The notes beneath the pieces were generated by a model that ran no database searches, was not told the DNA's origin, and saw only the letters and a program-made list of their open reading frames with translations. A stretch of 39,057 nucleotides of DNA from Streptomyces sp. Ncost-T10-10d (GTDB lineage Bacteria > Actinomycetota > Actinomycetes > Streptomycetales > Streptomycetaceae), in assembly GCF_900091955.1 (NCBI RefSeq), contig NZ_FMDF01000222.1, forward strand, positions 1 to 39,057, written 5' to 3'. The position numbers and the translations under genes were made by a program. Below are positions 1 to 8,293 of the stretch, piece by piece. Position 1 is the stretch's first letter; each line of letters starts with the position of its first letter.

Positions 1-1
1 G

Positions 2-436
2 CGCTCGGGGGTGCCGGACCGGATTCCGTACGCCAGGAAACGGGCCGTGCGCGCGGTGCTGCCGGGGGTGGCGGAGCGGCGGGCCGAGGTGGCGCAGCTC
101 TACGGGCAGGCCGCGGCGCTGGAGGGGGCCGGGTGGCCGGAGGCGCTGGAACGGTTGCCGTTCGAGGCGGTCGATCATGCCGGGCTGTTCGGTCTTGAGG
201 GCGCGGTCGAGGTGGCGTGGGCGGTCACCGAGTTGGTCGACGGGGGTGTGGTCGCGGGGCGGCTGGTGGCGGCGGCGGGGCCTGATCTGCATCTGGAGAC
301 GGTGAAGGACGGGGTCGTGGTGCTGGACACCCGGCTGATGACCGGGTGGGAGCTGGCGGCCGCCGACGCGCAGGCGGGGGTCGGCGTGCCGGTGGCCGAC
401 ATCGGGGGTGGTGGCGTGCAGGGCGGGCTGTTCTGA
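2..436 (+). CDS. Unrecognised protein, C-terminal part (5' end probably outside window)
   Basis: The reading frame is open to the left edge, so the visible 144 codons are probably the end of a longer gene. A GTG at 11 could be a start, but no ribosome binding site can be judged this close to the edge. The product is alanine- and glycine-rich with an acidic middle and ends in a glycine run followed by GLF. No membrane segment or catalytic motif stands out and I do not recognise the family. It ends 34 bases before the amidohydrolase on the same strand, so the two are probably co-transcribed. Codon use matches the neighbours, which supports it being real coding sequence. Confidence 0.6.
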   Translation, partial: RSGVPDRIPYARKRAVRAVLPGVAERRAEVAQLYGQAAALEGAGWPEALERLPFEAVDHAGLFGLEGAVEVAWAVTELVDGGVVAGRLVAAAGPDLHLETVKDGVVVLDTRLMTGWELAAADAQAGVGVPVADIGGGGVQGGLF

Positions 437-470
437 GATCGTCGGGGCCGGACGGTGAGAGGGGTGTGCA

Positions 471-1349
471 ATGAGGGGTGACGCCGACGACGTCGTGCGG
501 TTCTGGGAACGGCTGGGGCTGCCCGGGATCATCGATGTCCATACGCACTTCATGCCGGAGCGGGTGCTCCGCAAGGTCTGGGCGTACTTCGACTCCGCGG
601 GGCCGTTGACCGGGATGGAGTGGCCGATCGAGTACCGGCACGACGAGGACGAACGCCTTGCGCTGCTGCGCTCGTTCGGTGTGCTCCGGTTCACCTCGAT
701 GCTCTACCCGCACAAGGCCGGCATGGCGGCCTGGCTGAACGGCTGGGCGGCCGACTTCGCGCGCCGGGTGCCGGACTGTCTGCACACCGCGACGTTCTTT
801 CCGGAGGAGGGCGTGGAGCGGTACGTACGAGAGGCCGTGGAGGCGGGGGCTCGGGTCTTCAAGTCGCACCTTCAGGTCGGCGCGTACGACGCCAACGACC
901 CGCTGCTGGAGCCGGTGTGGGGGCTGCTCGCGGAGGCGGGGGTTCCGGTGGTGATGCACTGCGGCTCCGGGCCGGCGCCCGGCAAGTACACGGGGCCCGA
1001 ACCGGTCGGCCGGCTGCTCGCCCGGCATCCGCGGCTGCGGCTGATCGTGGCGCACCTGGGGATGCCGGAGTACGCGGAGTTCCTGGCGCTGGCGGAGACC
1101 TACCCGGAGGTGCGGCTCGACACGACGATGGCGTTCACGGACTTCACGGAGGACTTCACGCCGTTCCCGGTGGCCGAGCGGGGGCGGCTCGCGGCGCTCG
1201 GGGACCGGATCCTGCTGGGGACGGACTTCCCGAACATCCCGTACCCGTACGCGCATCAGCTGCACGCGCTGGAACGGCTGGAGCTGGGGGACGACTGGCT
1301 GCGCGCGGTCTGTCACGGGAACGCGAGCGTGTTGTTCACCGTGGACTGA
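471..1349 (+). CDS. Amidohydrolase family protein (amidohydrolase_2, TIM barrel)
   Basis: This 292-residue protein has the order of motifs expected of metal-dependent TIM-barrel hydrolases and decarboxylases of the amidohydrolase_2 family. These are an early DVHTHF metal site (His24, His26), a strand ending in KSH, His163 in VMHC, His195 in VAHLG and a late LGTDFPN with Asp252. Family members hydrolyse or decarboxylate small ring or carboxylate compounds such as aminocarboxymuconate semialdehyde. The actual substrate cannot be read from the sequence. No signal peptide is present, so it should be cytosolic. The ATG start follows a purine-rich GAGAGGGG. It lies just downstream of the partial gene and upstream of a regulatory region leading into the two-component operon. 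Confidence 0.85.
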   Translation: MRGDADDVVRFWERLGLPGIIDVHTHFMPERVLRKVWAYFDSAGPLTGMEWPIEYRHDEDERLALLRSFGVLRFTSMLYPHKAGMAAWLNGWAADFARRVPDCLHTATFFPEEGVERYVREAVEAGARVFKSHLQVGAYDANDPLLEPVWGLLAEAGVPVVMHCGSGPAPGKYTGPEPVGRLLARHPRLRLIVAHLGMPEYAEFLALAETYPEVRLDTTMAFTDFTEDFTPFPVAERGRLAALGDRILLGTDFPNIPYPYAHQLHALERLELGDDWLRAVCHGNASVLFTVD

Positions 1350-1369
1350 CGGTCCATGAGGGCCGCTTT

Positions 1370-1420
1370 CTCAGGGAATTCACAGATTCGGGAAAGGGCC
1401 CTCTCAGAGGAGCCTCACAG
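1370..1420 (+). promoter_or_regulatory. Direct-repeat region upstream of the response regulator
   Basis: Two related half-sites, CTCAG-N5-TCACAG (1370-1385) and CTCAG-N7-TCACAG (1403-1420), are repeated at about 33-35 bases in the short gap before the response-regulator gene. OmpR-family regulators typically bind direct repeats, so autoregulation is plausible. That is inference from position and repetition only; no clear -35/-10 pair was identified. Confidence 0.4.
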
Positions 1421-1429
1421 GGTTGAGGC

Positions 1430-2167
1430 ATGACGACGACCTCGCCCCAGGGGCGTACCGAACTGCTGAGGGCGGACCGCAGCCCCATCCGTGTGCTGGT
1501 GGTGGACGACGAGGCTCCGCTCGCCGAGCTGCTCTCCATGGCCCTGCGTTACGAGGGCTGGGAGGTGCGCAGCGCCGGGGACGGTGCCGGTGCCGTACGG
1601 CTGGCGCGGGACTTCCGTCCCGATGCGGTCATCCTCGACGTGATGCTGCCCGACACGGACGGGTTCGCCGTGCTCGGCAGACTGCGGCGGGAGCTCTCCG
1701 AGGTCCCCGTCCTGTTCCTGACCGCGCGCGATGCGGTGGAGGACCGGATCGCCGGGCTCACGGCGGGCGGCGACGACTACGTCACCAAGCCGTTCAGCCT
1801 GGAGGAGGTCGTGGCGCGGCTGCGCGGGCTGATCCGGCGGTCCGGTACGGCGGCCGTACGCAGCGAGTCGACGCTCGTCGTCGGCGATCTGATGCTCGAC
1901 GAGGACAGCCACGAGGTGAGCAGGGGCGAAACGTCCATCCACCTCACGGCGACCGAGTTCGAGCTGCTGCGCTTCCTGATGCGCAATCCGCGTCGGGTGC
2001 TGAGCAAGGCGCAGATCCTGGACCGGGTGTGGAACTACGACTTCGGCGGGCAGGCGAACGTCGTCGAGCTGTACATCTCGTACCTGCGCAAGAAGATCGA
2101 CGCCGGGCGGTCGCCGATGATCCACACCCGGCGCGGGGCGGGATACCTCATCAAGCCCGGTGAGTAG
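1430..2167 (+). CDS. OmpR/PhoB-family response regulator
   Basis: This 245-residue regulator has an N-terminal receiver with acidic pair Asp26/Asp27, phospho-acceptor Asp70 in VILDVMLP and the conserved TKPF lysine loop. A C-terminal winged-helix domain follows, with the typical LTATEFELLRFLM start and a VVELYISYLRKKID recognition region. It should bind DNA as a phosphorylated dimer. A weak GAGG sits almost against the ATG, and AGGAG lies further upstream. Its stop overlaps the kinase start by eight bases, so the two are translationally coupled. The operon context, with two glycosyltransferases downstream, suggests control of envelope carbohydrate. I cannot assign it to a named system. Confidence 0.95.
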   Translation: MTTTSPQGRTELLRADRSPIRVLVVDDEAPLAELLSMALRYEGWEVRSAGDGAGAVRLARDFRPDAVILDVMLPDTDGFAVLGRLRRELSEVPVLFLTARDAVEDRIAGLTAGGDDYVTKPFSLEEVVARLRGLIRRSGTAAVRSESTLVVGDLMLDEDSHEVSRGETSIHLTATEFELLRFLMRNPRRVLSKAQILDRVWNYDFGGQANVVELYISYLRKKIDAGRSPMIHTRRGAGYLIKPGE

Positions 2168-3725
2168 GCGTGTGACCCGGCGGCGGGGGCCGTGGACGCT
2201 GCGGACCCGGCTCGTGGTCTCGGCGGTGACGCTGATCGCCGTGGTCGCCGCGGTCATCGGCTCGGTCACCACCATCGCCTACCGCAGTTACATGTACGGC
2301 AAGCTCGACGATCAGCTGAATTCCATCGCCATGCGGGCCTCCAAGCCGCCCCTCGGCGCCGGCGGGCCGATGCCCGGCGGCGCACAGCAGAGCGACGACC
2401 CGCTGGCCTTCGTCGACGCGCGCGGGCTGCCCGTCGGCGCCTTCGGGGCCGTTCTGTCGGACGGCTCGGTCACCGAGTCGAGGGTGGTCGCGGAGAGCAC
2501 CACCACGCCGGGGCTGGGGACCGAGGACGGCGGCCGGCCGATGACCGACGCCCAGCAGAGCGCCCTGGAGGCGGCGGACACCCCTGTCGGGGGCGGGGCG
2601 CAAAGCATCGACCTGCCCGGACTCGGCTCCAACCGGGTGAAGGCCGTCATGGGCCCACAGGGCACGACGATCCTTGTCGGCATCCCCGCCGCAGAGGTGA
2701 GCGCCGCCCTCACCACCCTGATCCTCGTCGAGGTCTGTGTCACCGGAGCCGGTCTGATCGCGGCCGGTATCGCGGGCGCCGCCATGGTCGGGGTCGCCCT
2801 GCGGCCGCTGAGCCGGGTCGCCGCAACCGCGACCCGGGTCTCCGAACTCCCGCTGCACAGTGGTGAAGTGGCCCTCCTGGAGCGGGTCCCGGAGGCCGAG
2901 GCAGATCCGCGGACCGAGGTCGGGCAGGTGGGCGCGGCGCTCAACCGGATGCTGGGCCACGTCGGTTCGGCGCTGGAGGTGCGGCAGGAGAGCGAGATGC
3001 GGGTACGCCAGTTCGTCGCGGACGCCAGCCATGAGCTGCGCACCCCGCTGGCCTCGATCCGCGGCTACGCCGAACTGACCCGGCGCGGCCGTGAGGAGAC
3101 CGGCCCCGACACCCGGCACGCCCTGGGGCGGATCGAGTCCGAGGCGGAGCGGATGACGGGCATGGTGGAGGATCTGCTGCTGCTCGCCCGCCTGGACGCC
3201 GGGCGCCCGCTGAGTCACGAGAGCACCGATCTCTCGCCGGTCGTCGTCGACGCGGTGAGCGATGCCCGCGCCGCCGGGCAGGGGGATCACCACTGGCGCC
3301 TCGAACTGCCGGACGAGCCCGCGACCGTGTACGGCGATCCGACCCGGCTCCATCAGGTGCTGGTCAATCTGCTGGCGAACGCCCGTACGCACACCCCGCC
3401 CGGCACCACCGTCACCGTGCGGGTGCGTGCCACAGCCGGCCACCCCTGGGTGACGCTGGAGGTCCAGGACGACGGGCCCGGCATTCCGCCGGAGCTGCTG
3501 CCGCATGTCTTCGAGCGGTTCGCGCGCGGTGATGCCTCGCGCTCCCGCCACGCGGGTTCCACCGGGCTCGGTCTCGCCATCGTGCACGCCGTCGTCGCCG
3601 CGCACGGCGGGCAGGTGGAGGTGGTCTCGGTCCCGGGACACACGGTGTTCGCCGTCCATCTGCCCGCGCTTCCCCCGGTTGCTCCGCACTCACAGCAGGG
3701 GGACAGGCTCAGCACATTGCCGTGA
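2160..3725 (+). CDS. Two-component sensor histidine kinase
   Basis: This 521-residue kinase starts at a GTG overlapping the regulator gene. A basic N-terminus leads into transmembrane segment 1 (about 16-40). An extracytoplasmic sensor region of about 140 residues follows, then transmembrane segment 2 (about 183-213) and a HAMP linker. The dimerisation/phosphotransfer helix carries the phospho-acceptor His291 in DASHELRTPL. The ATPase domain shows the N box (VNLLANARTH), G1 (DDGPGI), F box (FERF) and G2 (GSTGLGLAIV). All catalytic boxes are intact. The extracellular domain is rich in glycine and proline and I do not recognise its ligand. Its stop overlaps the glycosyltransferase start (GTGA). 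Confidence 0.95.
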   Translation: MSRRVTRRRGPWTLRTRLVVSAVTLIAVVAAVIGSVTTIAYRSYMYGKLDDQLNSIAMRASKPPLGAGGPMPGGAQQSDDPLAFVDARGLPVGAFGAVLSDGSVTESRVVAESTTTPGLGTEDGGRPMTDAQQSALEAADTPVGGGAQSIDLPGLGSNRVKAVMGPQGTTILVGIPAAEVSAALTTLILVEVCVTGAGLIAAGIAGAAMVGVALRPLSRVAATATRVSELPLHSGEVALLERVPEAEADPRTEVGQVGAALNRMLGHVGSALEVRQESEMRVRQFVADASHELRTPLASIRGYAELTRRGREETGPDTRHALGRIESEAERMTGMVEDLLLLARLDAGRPLSHESTDLSPVVVDAVSDARAAGQGDHHWRLELPDEPATVYGDPTRLHQVLVNLLANARTHTPPGTTVTVRVRATAGHPWVTLEVQDDGPGIPPELLPHVFERFARGDASRSRHAGSTGLGLAIVHAVVAAHGGQVEVVSVPGHTVFAVHLPALPPVAPHSQQGDRLSTLP

Positions 3726-5083
3726 CAGCGGGGCTGGCGAGTGTCGATGGCATGCGAACCGACACTCCTTGGAGCACCCTGCCGGCCCGGGACCACCTCC
3801 TCGCCGGAGCGGTCGATGCGGCAGGTGCACCCGTACTCGATGTGGTGGTACCCGTCTACAACGAGGAGAAGGATCTCGAACCGTGTGTGCTGCGCCTGCA
3901 CGACCATCTGGCGCGCACCTTTCCGTACGCCTTCCGGATCACCGTCGCGGACAACGCCAGCACCGACCGGACACCGCAGGTGGCGGCGCGGCTCGCGGCG
4001 GCACTGCCCCGGGTGCGGTCGTACCGGCTGGAGGAGAAGGGCCGCGGGCGGGCGCTGCGCACCGTCTGGTCGCACTCGGACGCCCCGGTCCTGGCGTACA
4101 TGGACGTCGATCTCTCCACCGACCTCAACGCGCTGCTGCCGCTGGTCGCACCGCTGATCTCGGGCCATTCGGACCTGGCGATCGGCTCACGGCTGGCCCG
4201 TAGCTCGCGGGTGGTGCGCGGGTCGAAGCGGGAGTTCATCTCGCGCGCCTACAACCTCATTCTCCGCTCGTCGCTGGCCGCCCGGTTCAGCGATGCGCAG
4301 TGCGGATTCAAGGCCATCCGACGTGAGGTCGCGCAGCGGCTGCTGCCGATGGTCGAGGACACGGGTTGGTTCTTCGACACCGAGATGCTGGTGCTCGCCG
4401 AGCGCGCCGGGCTGCGTATCCACGAGGTGCCGGTCGACTGGGTCGACGATCCCGACTCCACCGTCCACATCGTGCGGACCGCGACCGAGGATCTGAAAGG
4501 GGTGTGGCGGGTGGGGCGGGCGCTGGCGGTCGGCGCACTGCCGCTGGACCGGCTGGTGAGGCCCTTCGGGGACGATCCGCGCGACCGCGCTCTGAGCGGG
4601 GTGCCGCGCGGCCTGGCCCGGCAGCTCGTCGGATTCTGTGTCGTCGGCGCGCTTTCCACGCTCTTCTATCTCGTCCTGTACTCGCTCTTCCGGCTGGGTG
4701 TCGGCCCGCAGATGGCCAACGGCGCCGCACTGCTGGTGTCCGCCGTCGCCAATACGGCAGCCAACCGGAGGCTCACCTTCGGCGTACGCGGCCGGGGCGG
4801 AGCCGTACGCCATCAGGCTCAGGGCCTGGTCGTCTTCGCCATCGGTCTCGCGCTGACCAGCGGCTCGCTGGCCGCACTGGGAGCGGCATCCGGATCGCCG
4901 TCGCACGGCACGGAACTCGCCGTACTGATCGCGGCCAACCTCGCGGCGACGGTGCTGCGGTTCCTGCTCTTCCGCGCCTGGGTCTTCCCGGAGCGGGCCT
5001 CCGGGGCGCCTTCGGCCTCCGCGGCTCCCGCCTCGGCCGGGCGCGCCGTTGACACTCACCACGAACTGGGGAACGTCCGATGA
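3722..5083 (+). CDS. GT2 glycosyltransferase fused to a GtrA-like membrane domain
   Basis: The 453-residue product combines two units. Residues about 35-270 are a GT2 catalytic domain of the dolichyl/polyprenyl-phosphate sugar synthase type, with VVVPVYNEEKDLE at the nucleotide-sugar site, a DVD metal triad at Asp128/Asp130 and the QCGFKAI signature. Residues about 300-425 form a GtrA-like domain with four hydrophobic helices, known in lipid-linked sugar flipping. A fused protein could make and translocate a polyprenyl-phosphate sugar. The start GTG overlaps the kinase stop by four bases; an in-frame ATG at 3752 is an alternative. The downstream GT39-type protein would be the natural consumer of the lipid-linked sugar. 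Confidence 0.9.
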   Translation: MTAGLASVDGMRTDTPWSTLPARDHLLAGAVDAAGAPVLDVVVPVYNEEKDLEPCVLRLHDHLARTFPYAFRITVADNASTDRTPQVAARLAAALPRVRSYRLEEKGRGRALRTVWSHSDAPVLAYMDVDLSTDLNALLPLVAPLISGHSDLAIGSRLARSSRVVRGSKREFISRAYNLILRSSLAARFSDAQCGFKAIRREVAQRLLPMVEDTGWFFDTEMLVLAERAGLRIHEVPVDWVDDPDSTVHIVRTATEDLKGVWRVGRALAVGALPLDRLVRPFGDDPRDRALSGVPRGLARQLVGFCVVGALSTLFYLVLYSLFRLGVGPQMANGAALLVSAVANTAANRRLTFGVRGRGGAVRHQAQGLVVFAIGLALTSGSLAALGAASGSPSHGTELAVLIAANLAATVLRFLLFRAWVFPERASGAPSASAAPASAGRAVDTHHELGNVR

Positions 5084-7302
5084 CCACGCTGCATCCCGAC
5101 CACCTTCCGGCCCCGCCGGATGCGCCGACGCCCCCGCCGCCGGCCGCCGGGGCCGGCCACGCGCGCCCGAACAAGCCCTGGGCGCACCGCGTGTGGCGGG
5201 GCAGGTCCGAGGACCCGCGCTGGGCCCGGCCCGCCTTCCTGGCCATGCTGCTGGCCGTCGCGCTCGCGTACCTGTGGAACCTCAGTGCCTCCGGGTACGC
5301 CAACTCCTTCTACTCCGCGGCAGTCCAGGCCGGGAGCCGGAGCTGGAAGGCCTTCTTCTTCGGTTCGTTGGACGCTGCCAACGCGATCACTGTCGACAAG
5401 CCCCCGGCCACGCTCTGGCCGATGGCCCTGTCGGTGCGGATCTTCGGCCTCGGCTCGTGGGCGGTTCTGGTTCCGCAGGTACTGATGGGGGTGGCCACGG
5501 CCGGGGTGCTGTACGCGGCCGTACGCCGCCGCTTCAACGCCCCCGCCGGACTGATCGCGATGGCGGTGTTCGCGCTCACGCCCGTCGCCGCGCTGATGTT
5601 CCGCTTCAACAACCCGGATGCGCTGCTGGCGTTGCTGATGACCGTGACCGTCTACTGCGTGCTGCGCGCAATGGAGAACGGCCGTACCAAGTGGCTGGTG
5701 TGGGCGGGTGTCGCGGTCGGTTTCGCGTTCCTTTCCAAGACCCTCCAGGCGTTCCTGATCCTGCCGCCGCTGGCCGTGCTGTACGCGGTGTTCGCGCCGG
5801 TCTCCGTACGCAAGCGGTTCGGCCAACTCGGTTTCTCGGCGCTCGCGATGGTCGTCGCGGGCGGCTGGTGGGTGGCGATCGTCGAACTGTGGCCCGCCTC
5901 GTCGCGTCCGTACATCGGCGGCTCGCAGAACAACTCCTTCCTGGAACTGACCTTCGGCTACAACGGCCTCGGCCGGATCAACGGCGACGAGACCGGCAGC
6001 GTCGGAGGCGGCGGGGGTGGCGGCGGTCAGTCCGGCGGCCAGTGGGGAGAGACCGGCATCGGCCGGATGTTCAACTCCGAAATCGGTGGCCAGATCTCCT
6101 GGCTGCTGCCCGCCGCCTTGATTCTGCTCGCCGCGGGCGTCTGGCTCACCTGGAAGACCAGGCGCACCGATACCGCCCGTGCCGCGTTCCTCGCCTGGGG
6201 CGGCTCGCTGCTGATGACGGCGGTCGTCTTCAGCTTCATGGCCGGCATCTTCCATCAGTACTACACGGTCGCCCTGGCTCCGTACATCGCGGCGCTCGTC
6301 GGTATGGGTACCACGGTTCTGTGGGAGGAGCGGACCAGGTGGTGGGCGCGTGGAGTGCTCGGTGTGACGGTCGCGGCGACCGCGCTCTGGGCCTACGTCC
6401 TGCTGGGACGGACCGCGGACTATCTGCCGTGGCTGCGCTGGGCCGTCCTCATCGGCGGTCTGGCCGGAGCGGCGGGCCTGCTGATTGCCGCGCGTATCGG
6501 ACGTCGACTGGCGCTCGCCGCGGTGGGGGTGAGCTTTGTCGCGTCGCTGGCCGGGCCGACGGCATACACCCTCAGCACGCTGAACACCGGGCATCAGGGC
6601 TCGATCGTCACGGCCGGTCCGTCCGGAGCCAGTTCCATGGGCGGTCCCGGTGGCGGCGGCCGGGGCGGCCCCGGTGGCATGGGCGGTGGAATGCGGCCCC
6701 CCGGCCAGGGCAACCAGCAGGGCGGCGGTATGGGTCAGCCCCCGACGGGCGGCCAGGGCGGCGGTCCCACCGGACAGCAGGGGCAGGGCGGCAACCAGCA
6801 GAACGGCCGGCAGCCGGGAGCCATGCCCGGCACCCCACCCGGCACCGGCACCGGCACCGGCACCCCACCCGGCACCGGCACCACACCCGGCGGCATGGGC
6901 GAAGGCGGCACTCCGGGAGGCGGCGGCATGGGTGGTCTGCTCAACGGCTCGTCCGTCAGCGCCGAGGCCGAGAAGCTCCTGGAGAAGAGCGCCGGGGACT
7001 ACACCTGGGTCGCCGCCGCCATCGGTTCACAGAACGCGGCGAGCTACCAACTCGCCACCGGCGAACCGGTGATGGCGATCGGCGGTTTCAACGGCAGTGA
7101 CCCGTCCCCGACGCTCTCCCAGTTCAAGAAGTACGTCGAGGACGGCAGGATCCACTACTTCATCGCGGGCGGAATGGGCGGGGGCGGCGGCAACAGCGGT
7201 ACCTCGTCCCGGATCTCCTCCTGGGTGGAGGAGAACTTCAAGGAGGTCACGGTCGGCAGCGCCGCCTTCTACGACCTGACACAGCCGAAGAGCGGCGAGT
7301 AG
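5080..7302 (+). CDS. GT39/ArnT-type membrane glycosyltransferase with glycine-rich insert
   Basis: This 740-residue polytopic membrane protein starts in an ATGA overlap with the previous gene. The first extracytoplasmic loop holds the acidic and DKPP signature (Asp106) typical of lipid-phosphate-sugar-dependent transferases related to ArnT and protein mannosyltransferases. About ten hydrophobic helices follow. Residues about 512-620 are very low complexity (Gly, Pro, Gln, Thr), including a GT-rich stretch encoded by a pure hexamer repeat. A soluble C-terminal domain of about 120 residues ends the protein. The acceptor, whether protein or cell-wall polymer, is not known. Operon position implies it uses the lipid-linked sugar made by the GT2-GtrA protein and is controlled by the upstream two-component pair. 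Confidence 0.9.
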   Translation: MTTLHPDHLPAPPDAPTPPPPAAGAGHARPNKPWAHRVWRGRSEDPRWARPAFLAMLLAVALAYLWNLSASGYANSFYSAAVQAGSRSWKAFFFGSLDAANAITVDKPPATLWPMALSVRIFGLGSWAVLVPQVLMGVATAGVLYAAVRRRFNAPAGLIAMAVFALTPVAALMFRFNNPDALLALLMTVTVYCVLRAMENGRTKWLVWAGVAVGFAFLSKTLQAFLILPPLAVLYAVFAPVSVRKRFGQLGFSALAMVVAGGWWVAIVELWPASSRPYIGGSQNNSFLELTFGYNGLGRINGDETGSVGGGGGGGGQSGGQWGETGIGRMFNSEIGGQISWLLPAALILLAAGVWLTWKTRRTDTARAAFLAWGGSLLMTAVVFSFMAGIFHQYYTVALAPYIAALVGMGTTVLWEERTRWWARGVLGVTVAATALWAYVLLGRTADYLPWLRWAVLIGGLAGAAGLLIAARIGRRLALAAVGVSFVASLAGPTAYTLSTLNTGHQGSIVTAGPSGASSMGGPGGGGRGGPGGMGGGMRPPGQGNQQGGGMGQPPTGGQGGGPTGQQGQGGNQQNGRQPGAMPGTPPGTGTGTGTPPGTGTTPGGMGEGGTPGGGGMGGLLNGSSVSAEAEKLLEKSAGDYTWVAAAIGSQNAASYQLATGEPVMAIGGFNGSDPSPTLSQFKKYVEDGRIHYFIAGGMGGGGGNSGTSSRISSWVEENFKEVTVGSAAFYDLTQPKSGE
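6829..6894 (+). repeat. In-frame GGCACC hexamer repeat inside the GT39-type gene
   Basis: Four perfect tandem GGCACC units (6841-6864) are flanked by further GGCACC and CACCC units, coding a Gly-Thr/Pro run in the low-complexity insert. Length change by slippage would stay in frame, so this is a candidate variable linker. Confidence 0.8.
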
Positions 7303-7306
7303 AGGC

Positions 7307-8164
7307 TCAGCGCCGCAGCAGCAGATCCGCGACAACCGGGCGGTGGTCCGAGGCAAGCGTCTCGGCCACCGCCGCGTCGCGTACCCGTACGGAATCCTTC
7401 GACACCGCCACGTAGTCGATCCGCCGCACCGGATCCTGCGCCGGGTACGTCGGCCCGCCGGGCTCGATGTCCGTCAGCTCCTCCCACAGCGGGGCGAGTT
7501 CGGGAGCGGCGGGTGCCGCGTTGAAGTCGCCGAGCAGGATCTGCCGCACCTTCTGCCGCCCCGGTGCCTCGTCCTCGGCCATGACCCGGCGGGTGTCGGC
7601 GACCTGGGCGGTCCGTACGGACGGGTCGCCGCGGTAGTCGAGGTGCGTCACATACACATGCACGGGCAGCCCCTTCACCCGCAGGACCACCTCGCCGAAG
7701 CCGGGCGCGGGGGCCGGAACCGGGTTCGGGTCCTGGGTGGAGAGCCGGGTGATCTCGTGGTTCTCGGCGCTCACGATCCGGTACCTGGACAGCACCGCGA
7801 CACCGAACTCACGCCGGGGCGCACCCGGAGTACCGGGGTCGAGGCTGTAGATCGGGGCGAACGAGACCTGCATGTGCAGCCGTTCGGCCAGCTCGGCCGC
7901 CAGATCGCGCCACTCGCTGCGGGTGCCCCAGTGGACATCGACCTCCTGGAGCCCGATCACATCGGCGTCCAGTGAGCGGAGCTCGGCGGCCTGCCGGTCG
8001 AGATCGAAGACATTGTCCATGCCGGCGCCCGCATGGATGTTGTACGTGGCCACGCGCAGCGGCACCGTGTGCCCCTGCCCGAAGGCCGATGCCGGGGGTG
8101 CGACGGCGGTGCCCAACAGGCCCGCTGCGATGAGCACTTCCACCGTACGACGACGCAGTGACAT
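7307..8164 (-). CDS. Secreted endonuclease/exonuclease/phosphatase-family protein
   Basis: This 285-residue protein has a Sec-type signal peptide: an RRR n-region, a hydrophobic stretch to about residue 22 and an ASA cleavage site near 27. The mature part is a complete EEP-fold hydrolase with YNIHAGAG, IGLQEVD (metal-binding Glu), THLDYRGD, LLGDFNAAP and a terminal SDHRPVVADL. These are the Mg-dependent phosphodiesterase residues shared by DNase I, exonuclease III and sphingomyelinases, so it should cleave a phosphodiester outside the membrane. The substrate is unknown. GGAG lies five bases before the ATG. The gene converges on the glycosyltransferase with only four bases between stops. Confidence 0.9.
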   Translation of the reverse strand: MSLRRRTVEVLIAAGLLGTAVAPPASAFGQGHTVPLRVATYNIHAGAGMDNVFDLDRQAAELRSLDADVIGLQEVDVHWGTRSEWRDLAAELAERLHMQVSFAPIYSLDPGTPGAPRREFGVAVLSRYRIVSAENHEITRLSTQDPNPVPAPAPGFGEVVLRVKGLPVHVYVTHLDYRGDPSVRTAQVADTRRVMAEDEAPGRQKVRQILLGDFNAAPAAPELAPLWEELTDIEPGGPTYPAQDPVRRIDYVAVSKDSVRVRDAAVAETLASDHRPVVADLLLRR

Positions 8165-8218
8165 ACCACTCCAGTCCTTGTCGGATCAGCGGCGAGCACG
8201 GTACCGCGCGGAAATGGG

Positions 8219-8277
8219 TTGTACAGCGTATGGGGAGTGGTTATACGGTGTACGTCTCGTTCTCGTACACCGTATAA
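8219..8277 (+). promoter_or_regulatory. Exporter promoter embedded in a TetR-type operator
   Basis: A perfect 14-bp inverted repeat (8241-8254 and 8264-8277, arm TTATACGGTGTACG) with a 9-base spacer lies just upstream of the exporter gene. A third related half-site, GTACAGCGTA (8221-8230), forms a second, one-mismatch palindrome with the left arm. A plausible SigHrdB-type promoter is TTGTAC (8219-8224), 17 bases, TATACG (8242-8247), so the left arm covers the -10. Binding by the TetR protein encoded two genes down would block transcription. The operator call rests on symmetry and position, not on a match to a known site. Confidence 0.75.
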
Positions 8278-8293
8278 GGCATCAGGAGCCCGC

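Noticed and set aside
225..1316. Long open frame on the minus strand opposite the amidohydrolase
   Set aside because: Arg/Pro/His-rich shadow of a GC-rich gene with no recognisable motif; the plus-strand amidohydrolase has intact catalytic motifs.
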